Source of the DNA: Methanolinea sp. UBA473
GTDB lineage: Archaea; Halobacteriota; Methanomicrobia; Methanomicrobiales; Methanospirillaceae
NCBI GenBank assembly: GCA_002509495.1
Contig: DAEV01000016.1
Location: 7,238 to 18,805 of the forward strand
DNA length: 11,568 nucleotides
Reading direction: 5' to 3'
The position numbers and the translations under genes were made by a program. The notes beneath the pieces were generated by a model. The model was not told where the DNA came from. It saw only the letters and a list, made by a program, of their open reading frames with translations, and did no database searches. This document shows positions 6,227 to 11,568 of the stretch, in pieces; position 1 is the first letter of the stretch; the number at the start of each line of letters is the position of its first letter.

Positions 6227-6843
6227 CACTCCGACCTCCCTGATCGGATCATGTTGGTCGCCTTGAGTGCATTGAACGTCGCCTTGGCGAAGTTGATTGT
6301 CGTCCTGGTCTGTCCGTGAGAGAATGTCCATACATCCCTGATCCCTGCCAGTTGCAGGACTTTCTTGCTGATCTCTCCGGTCACAAGGCCGATACCCTGG
6401 GGTGCGGGTTTTAGTGTGACCCGCACGCTGCCCGCCGCTCCCTCCACTTCCATGGGGATCGAGTGCGTGATGTTGCAGCCGCATTCCCAGCTGCCGCAGC
6501 CCCTCCGGACCTTGATGAGATTGGTCTTGGCGTGCACGATTGCCTTCTTGATGGCATCGCCCACCTGTGAGTCCTTCCCCTGGCCGAACCCGATGTACCC
6601 GTTGCGGTTGCCGACCACGACTACGGCGCGGAACTTTACCCTGCGGCCGGAGTCGGTCATGCGTTGAACCATGTTGATGTCCAGCACCTCATCCTCGAGG
6701 TCGGGAAGGAAGGCATCCACGATCTCAGGTTCCTTGATGGGCCGGCCGCTCTCCAGCACCTGGTCGATGCTGGTGATCTGGCCCGAGGCCACCATTTTTC
6801 CGAGGCCCGTCAATGGGATCCATTCCACTTTCTCGTATGCCAT
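6226..6843 (-). CDS. rps5: 30S ribosomal protein S5
   Basis: A 205-residue small-subunit protein (uS5; eukaryal S2) that lies near the mRNA entry channel and affects decoding accuracy. The N-terminal S5 double-stranded-RNA-binding-like domain spans about 50-115 (VKFRAVVVVGNRNGYIGFG at 69-87). A GCGSWECGC cysteine cluster at 115-123 is usual in archaeal S5, and the C-terminal S5 domain (about 130-200) contains APQGIGLVTGE. Length is typical for archaea and longer than bacterial S5. The ATG at 6843 lies 1 nt after the L18 TAA; GGAG at 6851-6848 is 4 nt upstream. Confidence 0.97.
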   Translation of the reverse strand: MAYEKVEWIPLTGLGKMVASGQITSIDQVLESGRPIKEPEIVDAFLPDLEDEVLDINMVQRMTDSGRRVKFRAVVVVGNRNGYIGFGQGKDSQVGDAIKKAIVHAKTNLIKVRRGCGSWECGCNITHSIPMEVEGAAGSVRVTLKPAPQGIGLVTGEISKKVLQLAGIRDVWTFSHGQTRTTINFAKATFNALKATNMIRSGRSE

Positions 6844-6844
6844 G

Positions 6845-7372
6845 TTACTCCAGCTCCTTCATGATGGCGTCTGCAGTCTGTTCCACATTCTCCACGAGAC
6901 CTGCGGCACGTTCCGGGGCGTAGGCAGCAATGTGCGCGCCCTTCACACGATTGTCGTCCGGCAGGATCTCTTCTCCATAGGGGATATCGAGGCCCGCGGT
7001 CACTGCTCCCTTGAGCGCGGCGAATACCCGGGCTCCCCTGGTGGCACGTTGCAGGCCGATATCCAGGATGGCGGACTCCTGGTTTGCACTGAGAGCCTTG
7101 ACCGCGAACAGCATCCCGGTAAGATAGGCTGCCGGGGTGCTGGAGGTCGATCCCTTGTATCCAAACCTGGCCAGTTCACTGGAGTGTGCGGTTACAAGGG
7201 TCCGGTCCCCTTCCATTTCTGCTGTGATCATCTGGATGACAACATGGCGATTGGTCCTGCGTACTACCATGCGGGGCCTGTCTGAAATCACCAGTCTGCT
7301 CCTGGCGTAATAGTTGGTCTTTCCCTCCTTCCGCCTGCGGAAAGGAACGAAGAATCTTGGTCCTGTTGCCAT
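6845..7372 (-). CDS. rpl18: 50S ribosomal protein L18
   Basis: A 175-residue 5S rRNA-binding large-subunit protein (uL18; eukaryal L5). The N-terminal basic block FRRRKEGKTNYYARSRLV (about 11-28) and the following VRRTNRHVVIQMI strand are the archaeal L18 signature. GYKGSTSSTPAAYLTGML and DIGLQRATRGARVFAALKGA mark the core, and DIPYGEEILPDDNRVKG follows. With L5, also in this operon, it forms the central protuberance with 5S rRNA. The ATG at 7372 follows the L19e TAA with no gap, and GGGGAGG inside the L19e 3' end serves as its ribosome-binding site about 9 nt upstream. Confidence 0.96.
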   Translation of the reverse strand: MATGPRFFVPFRRRKEGKTNYYARSRLVISDRPRMVVRRTNRHVVIQMITAEMEGDRTLVTAHSSELARFGYKGSTSSTPAAYLTGMLFAVKALSANQESAILDIGLQRATRGARVFAALKGAVTAGLDIPYGEEILPDDNRVKGAHIAAYAPERAAGLVENVEQTADAIMKELE

Positions 7373-7825
7373 TTACTTCGCCCTCCCCATGATGATTGCG
7401 AGATGTGCTTTCAGGTGAGCCACGCTCCTGAACTGCCCCCCGGCGGACTGCCGGTAAAGCATCCGGTAGAGATGCCGGTTGATCTGACCTCCCTCCCGGA
7501 GTTCGACCAGGGTCTTTCGCAGAGCGCGGATCTTCCGGATCCATTGTCGCTTGGAAGGATCCCTTGCCCCGGCTGCGCCCCTGCGTCTGCCCGGGCCTTT
7601 GCAATGCCCGTAGGAACGTTTTGCCATCTTTGCCCGTGCACGCCCACGGCTGTTGCCACGGATCTGGCGGGCAGAGATCGCCCCTTCCTCGATGAGGCCT
7701 CTCAAGTCCTCACGGGATATGGCATTCTTGATGTCGGTCACCCGTTCAGGGTCGAAATGAACGCGGTTCTCTCCGCATCCAAGGATGGACGCTGCCATCC
7801 TGCGCTGTGAGGAGATATCAGTCAT
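7373..7825 (-). CDS. rpl19e: 50S ribosomal protein L19e
   Basis: A 150-residue large-subunit protein (eL19) found in archaea and eukaryotes but not bacteria. It begins with the family pattern of a helical N-terminus (MTDISSQRRMAASILGCG), then RVHFDPERVTDIKNAISRED. A strongly basic middle follows (RQIRGNSRGRARAKMAKR, GHCKGPGRRRGAAGAR) that contacts rRNA, and a C-terminal helix ends in HLAIIMGRAK. Length is normal for archaea. The gene overlaps the end of L32e by 8 nt, and its ribosome-binding site is inside the L32e coding sequence. Confidence 0.96.
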   Translation of the reverse strand: MTDISSQRRMAASILGCGENRVHFDPERVTDIKNAISREDLRGLIEEGAISARQIRGNSRGRARAKMAKRSYGHCKGPGRRRGAAGARDPSKRQWIRKIRALRKTLVELREGGQINRHLYRMLYRQSAGGQFRSVAHLKAHLAIIMGRAK

Positions 7826-8249
7826 TCTCCTCTACCTCCTCTTCTTCCGCTTCAGGCTTTGCAACGGGCGCCTTGATCTCATGGGGATTGAGCACCTTCA
7901 GACCCTCCGCGAGTGCTCTCTCCTGGATGATAGCCCGCTTCCTGGCTCCGACTGCCCCCGCGATTCGTATCGCGAACACGTTCGAATCCAGGCCTGATAG
8001 TTCATCGGGAGTTGCAACAAGGACTTCGCGGAACCCGCTGGGATGGAGTCCCCGGACTGCGACCGGACTTCCGTAGCCGGGCGTCGGAAGTGCTCCTTTT
8101 GCTTTCTTCTGCCGCCGCTGCTTGTTGTGGAGCCCGCGGGGCCTCCTCCACGTGTCTTCCAGTTGTTTCTTCTTTCCTGCCCCGTCCCGTTTGAACCGGG
8201 CAGATTTCTGCACCCGGACCTGGATCAGTCTCTTCTTTTCGTCGGCCAT
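7818..8249 (-). CDS. rpl32e: 50S ribosomal protein L32e
   Basis: A 143-residue large-subunit protein (eL32), archaeal/eukaryal only. The core carries FKRDGAGKKKQLEDTWRRPR, then GLHNKQRRQKKAKGALPTPG and YGSPVAVRGLHPSGF, which are typical of L32e. The last about 16 residues are Pro/Ala- then Glu-rich (KPEAEEEEVEEND), an acidic tail not needed for the core fold and unusual in an otherwise basic protein. ATG 8249 is preferred; a GTG at 8258 overlaps the L6 stop (GTGA) and would add three residues. Neither start has a perfect ribosome-binding site (GTGA 5 nt before the ATG, GAGG further up). The 3' end overlaps L19e by 8 nt. Confidence 0.94.
   Translation of the reverse strand: MADEKKRLIQVRVQKSARFKRDGAGKKKQLEDTWRRPRGLHNKQRRQKKAKGALPTPGYGSPVAVRGLHPSGFREVLVATPDELSGLDSNVFAIRIAGAVGARKRAIIQERALAEGLKVLNPHEIKAPVAKPEAEEEEVEEND
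7834..7839 (-). promoter_or_regulatory. Shine-Dalgarno of rpl19e inside the rpl32e acidic tail
   Basis: GGAGGT on the minus strand (7839-7834) lies 8 nt before ATG 7825. It is built from the Glu/Val codons of the L32e C-terminal EEEEVEEND stretch. Confidence 0.6.
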
Positions 8250-8254
8250 GATCG

Positions 8255-8779
8255 TCACGTCCTCTGGACCAGGTAGATGCCGTCCTGGAATACACGGGGG
8301 TCTCGGTCCCTTATCTTCGTAGCATGCTCGATGTTTGCAGAGACGATGCCGACCAGCTCCTTGTTGATTCCGGTCAGGACCACTTCATCGTTCCCCACCT
8401 TGACCTCGACACCCGGCACAATATCGGCATAACGGGCCTTCTTCTCACCAAGGAAATTATTGATCTCGAGCCGTTTCCCCTGCAGTTTCAGCTGGATCGG
8501 GAAATGACTGTAAACCACCTTCATGTGGTATTCGAACCCACGGGTCACCCCTGTGCACATGTTCTGCACGTGCGCCGCGATGGTCCCCACCATGGCCGTA
8601 ATCATTTTGCGGTCGGACCCGGTGGAGATGATCACCTCGTGGTCACTGGCGGTCACCGTGATCTGAGGGAACCAGAAGTCCCTCTCGAGCTGACCTTTGG
8701 GGCCTTTCACTATGAGCCTGGACCCCTGGAAGTCTATCTTTACTCCCTCGGGGATGCTCACCTTTCTCGTTGAAGCCAT
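8255..8779 (-). CDS. rpl6: 50S ribosomal protein L6
   Basis: A 174-residue large-subunit protein (uL6; eukaryal L9) near the sarcin-ricin loop and factor-binding site. It shows the two L6 repeats: the first includes KIDFQGSRLIVKGPKGQLER (about 14-33), the second runs from about residue 85 with YSHFPIQLKLQGKRLEINNF and GEKKARYADIV. The TGINKELVGIVSANIEHAT segment (about 136-154) is the archaeal version of the conserved L6 C-terminal motif. Length is normal. The ATG at 8779 lies 12 nt after the S8 stop with only a modest AGGA ribosome-binding site. Confidence 0.97.
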   Translation of the reverse strand: MASTRKVSIPEGVKIDFQGSRLIVKGPKGQLERDFWFPQITVTASDHEVIISTGSDRKMITAMVGTIAAHVQNMCTGVTRGFEYHMKVVYSHFPIQLKLQGKRLEINNFLGEKKARYADIVPGVEVKVGNDEVVLTGINKELVGIVSANIEHATKIRDRDPRVFQDGIYLVQRT

Positions 8780-8791
8780 TCCTGTGCCCCC

Positions 8792-9184
8792 TCAGTATAC
8801 GTACCCCAGCAGTTCCCCACCCACACCGTTCTGGCGGGCCTGTTCGTGAGTCAGGACCCCCTTCGAAGTGGAAAGGATGAGGATGCCAAAGTTCTTGCCC
8901 GGGAGGTACTGGGTTTCCCAGTATTCCAGCTCCGGCAGCTGTACAGAATAACGGGGGGAGATAGCGCCGCACTTATTGATCCGGCCGTTGAGGTGGACCA
9001 GGAACTGGCCTCCTCTGCCGTCCTCGATGAACTCGAAGCCGCTCAAGTACCCGGCGTCCTGCATGATACGAAACATGGCCCCCAGCAGTTTGCTGGCCGG
9101 CTCGATGATTACCGAGGCCTTTCCGCCATCTGCCGCATTCTTAAGGGCGCACATCCCGTCTGCGATAGTATTCAGTCTTGCCAT
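8792..9184 (-). CDS. rps8: 30S ribosomal protein S8
   Basis: A 130-residue small-subunit protein (uS8; eukaryal S15a) that binds the central domain of 16S rRNA and in bacteria also represses the spc operon; repression has not been shown here. The N-terminus matches archaeal S8 (LNTIADGMCALKNA) and the C-terminus carries the S8 signature LSTSKGVLTHEQARQNGVGG (residues about 104-123). Length is exactly typical for archaea. The ATG at 9184 has GGGGAG about 7 nt upstream in the 12-nt gap after S14. Confidence 0.97.
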   Translation of the reverse strand: MARLNTIADGMCALKNAADGGKASVIIEPASKLLGAMFRIMQDAGYLSGFEFIEDGRGGQFLVHLNGRINKCGAISPRYSVQLPELEYWETQYLPGKNFGILILSTSKGVLTHEQARQNGVGGELLGYVY

Positions 9185-9196
9185 TTTTTTGCTCCC

Positions 9197-9352
9197 CTAG
9201 TTCATCTTTTTAAAGCCCATTCTCTGAGCCCATTCCCGGAAGCACTGGCGGCAGAACATGATGTTGTAGCGCCGCACCAGGCCCTGTTTCCTGCCGCAGA
9301 TCTTGCATTCGCTTGCACCGCGACCGAATTTCCTGGTTCTTTCTCCGCCCAT
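9197..9352 (-). CDS. rps14: 30S ribosomal protein S14, zinc-binding type
   Basis: A 51-residue small-subunit protein (uS14; eukaryal S29), read from ATG 9352 to TAG 9199-9197. It begins MGGERTRKFGRGASECKICG and ends REWAQRMGFKKMN. Cysteines at 16, 19, 34 and 37 form two CxxC pairs (CKIC and CRQC) that bind one zinc ion, so this is the zinc-containing C+ form. It sits in the head of the 30S subunit. Its start shares one base with the L5 TGA (TGATG). A longer overlapping frame (9210-9479) is not the gene: it lacks any S14 similarity and overlaps L5. Confidence 0.96.
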   Translation of the reverse strand: MGGERTRKFGRGASECKICGRKQGLVRRYNIMFCRQCFREWAQRMGFKKMN

Positions 9353-9858
9353 CACTGCACCTCCACCTGGTAGCGCTTCGACAGGAAGTCGACGGCATCT
9401 TCGGGGCTGACACGCTGTTTCTGCGGGAGCTTTCTCTGCTCGGCAAATCTCCTGGTGATACGCACACCCTTCCTGGCAAGTACCACGTTCACGTCCATCC
9501 CGTAGATCCCGATCTGAGGGTCGTAAGACATCCCGGGGAAATCCGTGTGTTCTTCAATGCCGAAGGAGAAGTTACCGCTCTGGTCGATCTGGCTCGGCAT
9601 GATATGCCGCTCCACGATATTCAGGGCGGTAGCGAGGAACACTCCGGCTTTCTCGCCGCGAAGTGTGACTTTGCAGCTGATTGGTGCTCCCTTGCGGATC
9701 CCAAAGGCCACGTTGGTCCTTTTCGCATTGCTACGCACGGGTGCGTTCCCGGTGATGGTCTTCAAGAGGTCGGTTGCTTTCGTGAGCTTGTCCCCTGCTT
9801 CCCCGACCCCCATGTGCACCACGACCTTTTCGACGTAGACCTCGCGCATCGGGTTCAT
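9352..9858 (-). CDS. rpl5: 50S ribosomal protein L5
   Basis: A 168-residue large-subunit protein (uL5; eukaryal L11) that binds 5S rRNA and contacts the P-site tRNA. The start MNPMREVYVEKVVVHMGVGE is characteristic of archaeal L5. VRSNAKRTNVAFGIRKGAPI (about 41-60) matches the conserved L5 motif region, and FSFGIEEHTDFPGMSYDP (98-114) the central loop. Length is normal. The ATG at 9858 overlaps the S4e TGA as ATGA; an internal ATG three codons in is possible but the longer form fits the family. Confidence 0.97.
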   Translation of the reverse strand: MNPMREVYVEKVVVHMGVGEAGDKLTKATDLLKTITGNAPVRSNAKRTNVAFGIRKGAPISCKVTLRGEKAGVFLATALNIVERHIMPSQIDQSGNFSFGIEEHTDFPGMSYDPQIGIYGMDVNVVLARKGVRITRRFAEQRKLPQKQRVSPEDAVDFLSKRYQVEVQ

Positions 9859-10580
9859 TCTTCAATCCCCCATTCTGCCAGCGCCGGCTGTTCCCTTCCC
9901 ACCATGTAGATGTACTCATCGATGGTCTCGAAACGGGACTTTGCCTTCTCGTCCTCGAGGATGACCCTGTTCGGCACGCTCCCCGGTACCTTCTCAATCC
10001 CTACGATACGGGCAATCTTGCCTGAGTGTTTCCCACCGATCACCATGGCCATGTTCCCAACCGCGAAGGGGAAATGGTCAAGGATCTGGAACCTGGTTTC
10101 AGGTTCGAGGGAGATGACGATGGAATCCCCTGTGTTGTATTTATTTTCTGCAAGGACGTTTGCACCGAACCGGAGGTTCAGCTGGACCTTTCCTCCCGTA
10201 ACCACGGTCTTGTTGCGCACCTTCGCAAGGCGGCTCCTGGCCGACTCCGCATCGATCTCGATGGTCTTGTGGCGGCCGTTCTTGTCGCGGAGGATCCGGT
10301 AATGCTTGCTGATCCTGGGGATGGAGATGATGTCAAAGATCCCGATGCCCATGCTCGGGTTGCGGCACGGTTTGCCATTGATGATGACATCCTTCTGGGT
10401 CAGGATTTGTTTGACCTCTTTCATGTTCGCGGCGAACCTCATCTGGTCCCGCAGCCAGATTGCGATAGGCATCGCATTGGCATTGTGCGGGCCGGGAGCG
10501 GTCTTTGTGATGAACTTGGAGGTCTTCTTGGAGATATGCCAGGACCCCGGCGCATTCAACCGCTTAAGATGGTCGGACAT
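9855..10580 (-). CDS. rps4e: 30S ribosomal protein S4e
   Basis: A 241-residue small-subunit protein (eS4), archaeal/eukaryal only and unrelated to bacterial S4. It shows the N-terminal S4e block HLKRLNAPGSWHISKK, an S4-type RNA-binding segment at about 42-90 with VIINGKPCRNPSMGIGIFD, a central beta-rich domain, and a KOW motif at about 175-192 (GNMAMVIGGKHSGKIARI). Length is normal for archaea. The ATG at 10580 shares one base with the L24 TAA (TAATG), and GGAGG/AAGGA in the L24 end gives a ribosome-binding site. Its place between L24 and L5 is the standard archaeal order. Confidence 0.97.
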   Translation of the reverse strand: MSDHLKRLNAPGSWHISKKTSKFITKTAPGPHNANAMPIAIWLRDQMRFAANMKEVKQILTQKDVIINGKPCRNPSMGIGIFDIISIPRISKHYRILRDKNGRHKTIEIDAESARSRLAKVRNKTVVTGGKVQLNLRFGANVLAENKYNTGDSIVISLEPETRFQILDHFPFAVGNMAMVIGGKHSGKIARIVGIEKVPGSVPNRVILEDEKAKSRFETIDEYIYMVGREQPALAEWGIEE

Positions 10581-10945
10581 TATTCCTTCCTCCCGAGTTT
10601 TTCCGCTCTTTTCGGATCTTTGAGGTTTAACTTGGTGATCTGGACGTTGGACGGGTCAACCGGGCGGGGCATTTCGGTTCCGTCCGACTTGGGGACAGAG
10701 ACTCCCTGCACGATGATGCGGTACTTCTTGGTATCCACACCGTCCACCAGGCCTTCCGTACCCGCGGACTCCCCGCGAAGCACTTTCACCGTGTCGCCTT
10801 TCACGACCCGAACGCTGCGGGTGTGGTATTCCTCGCGGAGTGACCCTGCGAGGGGAGCGTGAAGGAAGCGGCTGCGAAGGTGTTCCGGGGCCGTATACCT
10901 GGCCTTTCTTTGTTTCCTAGGCTGTTTACTCTCAATTCTTACCAT
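10580..10945 (-). CDS. rpl24: 50S ribosomal protein L24
   Basis: A 121-residue large-subunit protein (uL24; eukaryal L26), an assembly initiator of the large subunit at the polypeptide exit side. The N-terminal SKQPRKQRKARYTAPEHLR (6-24) is the archaeal/eukaryal hallmark. The KOW domain lies at about 47-75 (RVVKGDTVKVLRGESAG), followed by the family's C-terminal extension. ATG 10945 is chosen because AGGTG (10956-10952) sits 6 nt before it and the homologous start is MVRIE. A GTG at 10954, directly after the L14 TAG, would add three residues and overlaps that ribosome-binding site. Confidence 0.95.
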   Translation of the reverse strand: MVRIESKQPRKQRKARYTAPEHLRSRFLHAPLAGSLREEYHTRSVRVVKGDTVKVLRGESAGTEGLVDGVDTKKYRIIVQGVSVPKSDGTEMPRPVDPSNVQITKLNLKDPKRAEKLGRKE

Positions 10946-10951
10946 TGGCCG

Positions 10952-10956
10952 CACCT
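10952..10956 (-). promoter_or_regulatory. Shine-Dalgarno deciding the rpl24 start
   Basis: AGGTG on the minus strand (10956-10952) overlaps the L14 stop TAG and lies 6 nt before ATG 10945, arguing against the GTG at 10954 as the initiator. Confidence 0.5.
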
Positions 10957-11353
10957 ACACGATGATTGTGGCCATGGAGCCGATCTTGGGGAACCGCTCC
11001 GCCACTTCCCTCGCCACCGGGCCCTTGATCTCCGTCCCGCGAGGCTCGTTCTTCTCGTCCACCACTACCATGGCATTGTCCTCGAATGAGACCCGGAGCC
11101 CGTTAGGGCGGCGGATCTCCTTCTTCTGGCGGATCACCACAGCACGCACCAGTTTCCGGCGCATGTCGGGGGTGCCTTTTTTGACGCTCACGGTTGCGAT
11201 GTCCCCGAGGCCCATCTTCGGCTGGCGCCGGCGGACTCCGTGATAACCAAACACGGAGACGATCTGGACCTCCCTTGCACCAGTGTTATCCGCACAGGCC
11301 ATCCTGGTGCCTGTGGAAAGGGCTCTCGGGATATTCGACTGCTTTGCCTTCAT
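10955..11353 (-). CDS. rpl14: 50S ribosomal protein L14
   Basis: A 132-residue large-subunit protein (uL14; eukaryal L23) at the subunit interface. ADNTGA lies at 21-26, VSVKKGTPDMRRKLVRAVV at about 56-73 and the family-conserved C-terminal segment GTEIKGPVAREVAER at 106-120. Length is the archaeal norm. ATG 11353 overlaps the S17 TGA as ATGA and has GAGGTG about 8 nt upstream inside the S17 gene. The frame stays open further upstream, but that part overlaps S17 and has no L14 similarity. Confidence 0.97.
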   Translation of the reverse strand: MKAKQSNIPRALSTGTRMACADNTGAREVQIVSVFGYHGVRRRQPKMGLGDIATVSVKKGTPDMRRKLVRAVVIRQKKEIRRPNGLRVSFEDNAMVVVDEKNEPRGTEIKGPVAREVAERFPKIGSMATIIV

Positions 11354-11568
11354 GATTGCTGCACCTCGACGACGACGAACGTGGTGGTCTTGGAGAGCGG
11401 CCTGCATTCTGCGATCTTTACGGTATCACCGGTTTTCGCCTGGATGCAGGGCGGGTTGTGGGCATGAATTCTGCTGTTCCGCTTCTCGTAGCGGTTGTAT
11501 TTGCCCACGTAGTGTAGATAATCCCGCTCTACCACCACCGTTCCCATCATTCGGTCGCTCACGACTTT
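11350..11568 (-). CDS. rps17: 30S ribosomal protein S17 (5' end outside the window)
   Basis: The C-terminal 72 residues of a small-subunit primary 16S rRNA-binding protein (uS17; eukaryal S11). Visible parts are KVVSDRMMGTVVVERDYLHY, KRNSRIHAHNPPC and AKTGDTVKIAECRPLSKT, which match archaeal S17 closely. Archaeal S17 is usually about 105-110 residues, so about 35 N-terminal residues lie beyond position 11568. A GTG at 11562 could be read as a start, but the codons before it (Lys-Val) continue the family alignment, so the gene is cut by the window edge and is not a short form. Genes for L29, S3 and others would be expected further right. Confidence 0.95.
   Translation of the reverse strand, partial: KVVSDRMMGTVVVERDYLHYVGKYNRYEKRNSRIHAHNPPCIQAKTGDTVKIAECRPLSKTTTFVVVEVQQS

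Noticed and set aside
6227..6484. Upstream extension of the L30 frame to 239 residues
   Set aside because: It overlaps S5 entirely; the homologous L30 start is the ATG at 6226.
10026..10862. 278-codon plus-strand frame across S4e and L24
   Set aside because: Antisense to two conserved ribosomal protein genes; open only because of the high-GC codon pattern.
11350..11562. S17 as a complete 70-residue protein starting at GTG 11562
   Set aside because: The codons before the GTG continue the S17 sequence pattern, and archaeal S17 needs about 35 more N-terminal residues; the gene is cut by the window edge.
1..11568. Mobile elements, CRISPR arrays, tRNA or rRNA genes, or an undescribed accessory system
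   Set aside because: No transposase, integrase, direct-repeat array or RNA gene was seen; over 80 percent of the window is a conserved ribosomal/secretion operon.

Overview
The window comes from a euryarchaeal methanogen chromosome, most likely a member of the Methanomicrobiales or a close relative. Three things point there. The ribosomal proteins are the archaeal/eukaryal set (S4e, L32e and L19e sit among S17, L14, L24, L5, S14, S8, L6, L18, S5, L30 and L15). Archaeal-type AdkA, CMK and a DUF106/EMC3 membrane protein follow secY. A coenzyme F390 synthetase-like ligase lies nearby, and F420/F390 chemistry is typical of methanogens. The order-level placement is inferred from protein flavour and moderate GC content, not from a search.

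Right and central part (about 2162-11568, minus strand): one long 'spc'-type operon read right to left. The order is S17 (cut by the window edge), L14, L24, S4e, L5, S14, S8, L6, L32e, L19e, L18, S5, L30, L15, secY, adkA, a YidC-like DUF106/EMC3 gene and cmk. Genes are packed with gaps of 0-20 nt or with start/stop overlaps (ATGA, GTGA, TGATG, TAATG). Shine-Dalgarno sites often lie inside the preceding gene, so translational coupling is likely throughout. The operon promoter is outside the window to the right. The genes supply the ribosome, the Sec translocon with a probable insertase partner, and two nucleotide kinases.

Left part (about 147-2095): a plus-strand gene for a two-domain rubredoxin (1712-2095) with a clear archaeal BRE/TATA box. 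It is transcribed divergently from a minus-strand F390 synthetase/PaaK-like adenylate-forming enzyme (147-1502). The rubredoxin gene converges on the end of the operon across a 66-nt gap. The two left genes share a 209-bp intergenic region and both plausibly deal with redox or oxygen stress. Positions 1-146 hold no certain gene, only an inverted repeat and AT-rich promoter-like or terminator-like sequence.

I see no mobile element, CRISPR array, tRNA, rRNA or obviously new defence or biosynthetic system. Most of the window is a conserved housekeeping operon. The points worth a second look are the redox gene pair at the left end and small details of the operon's translation signals.
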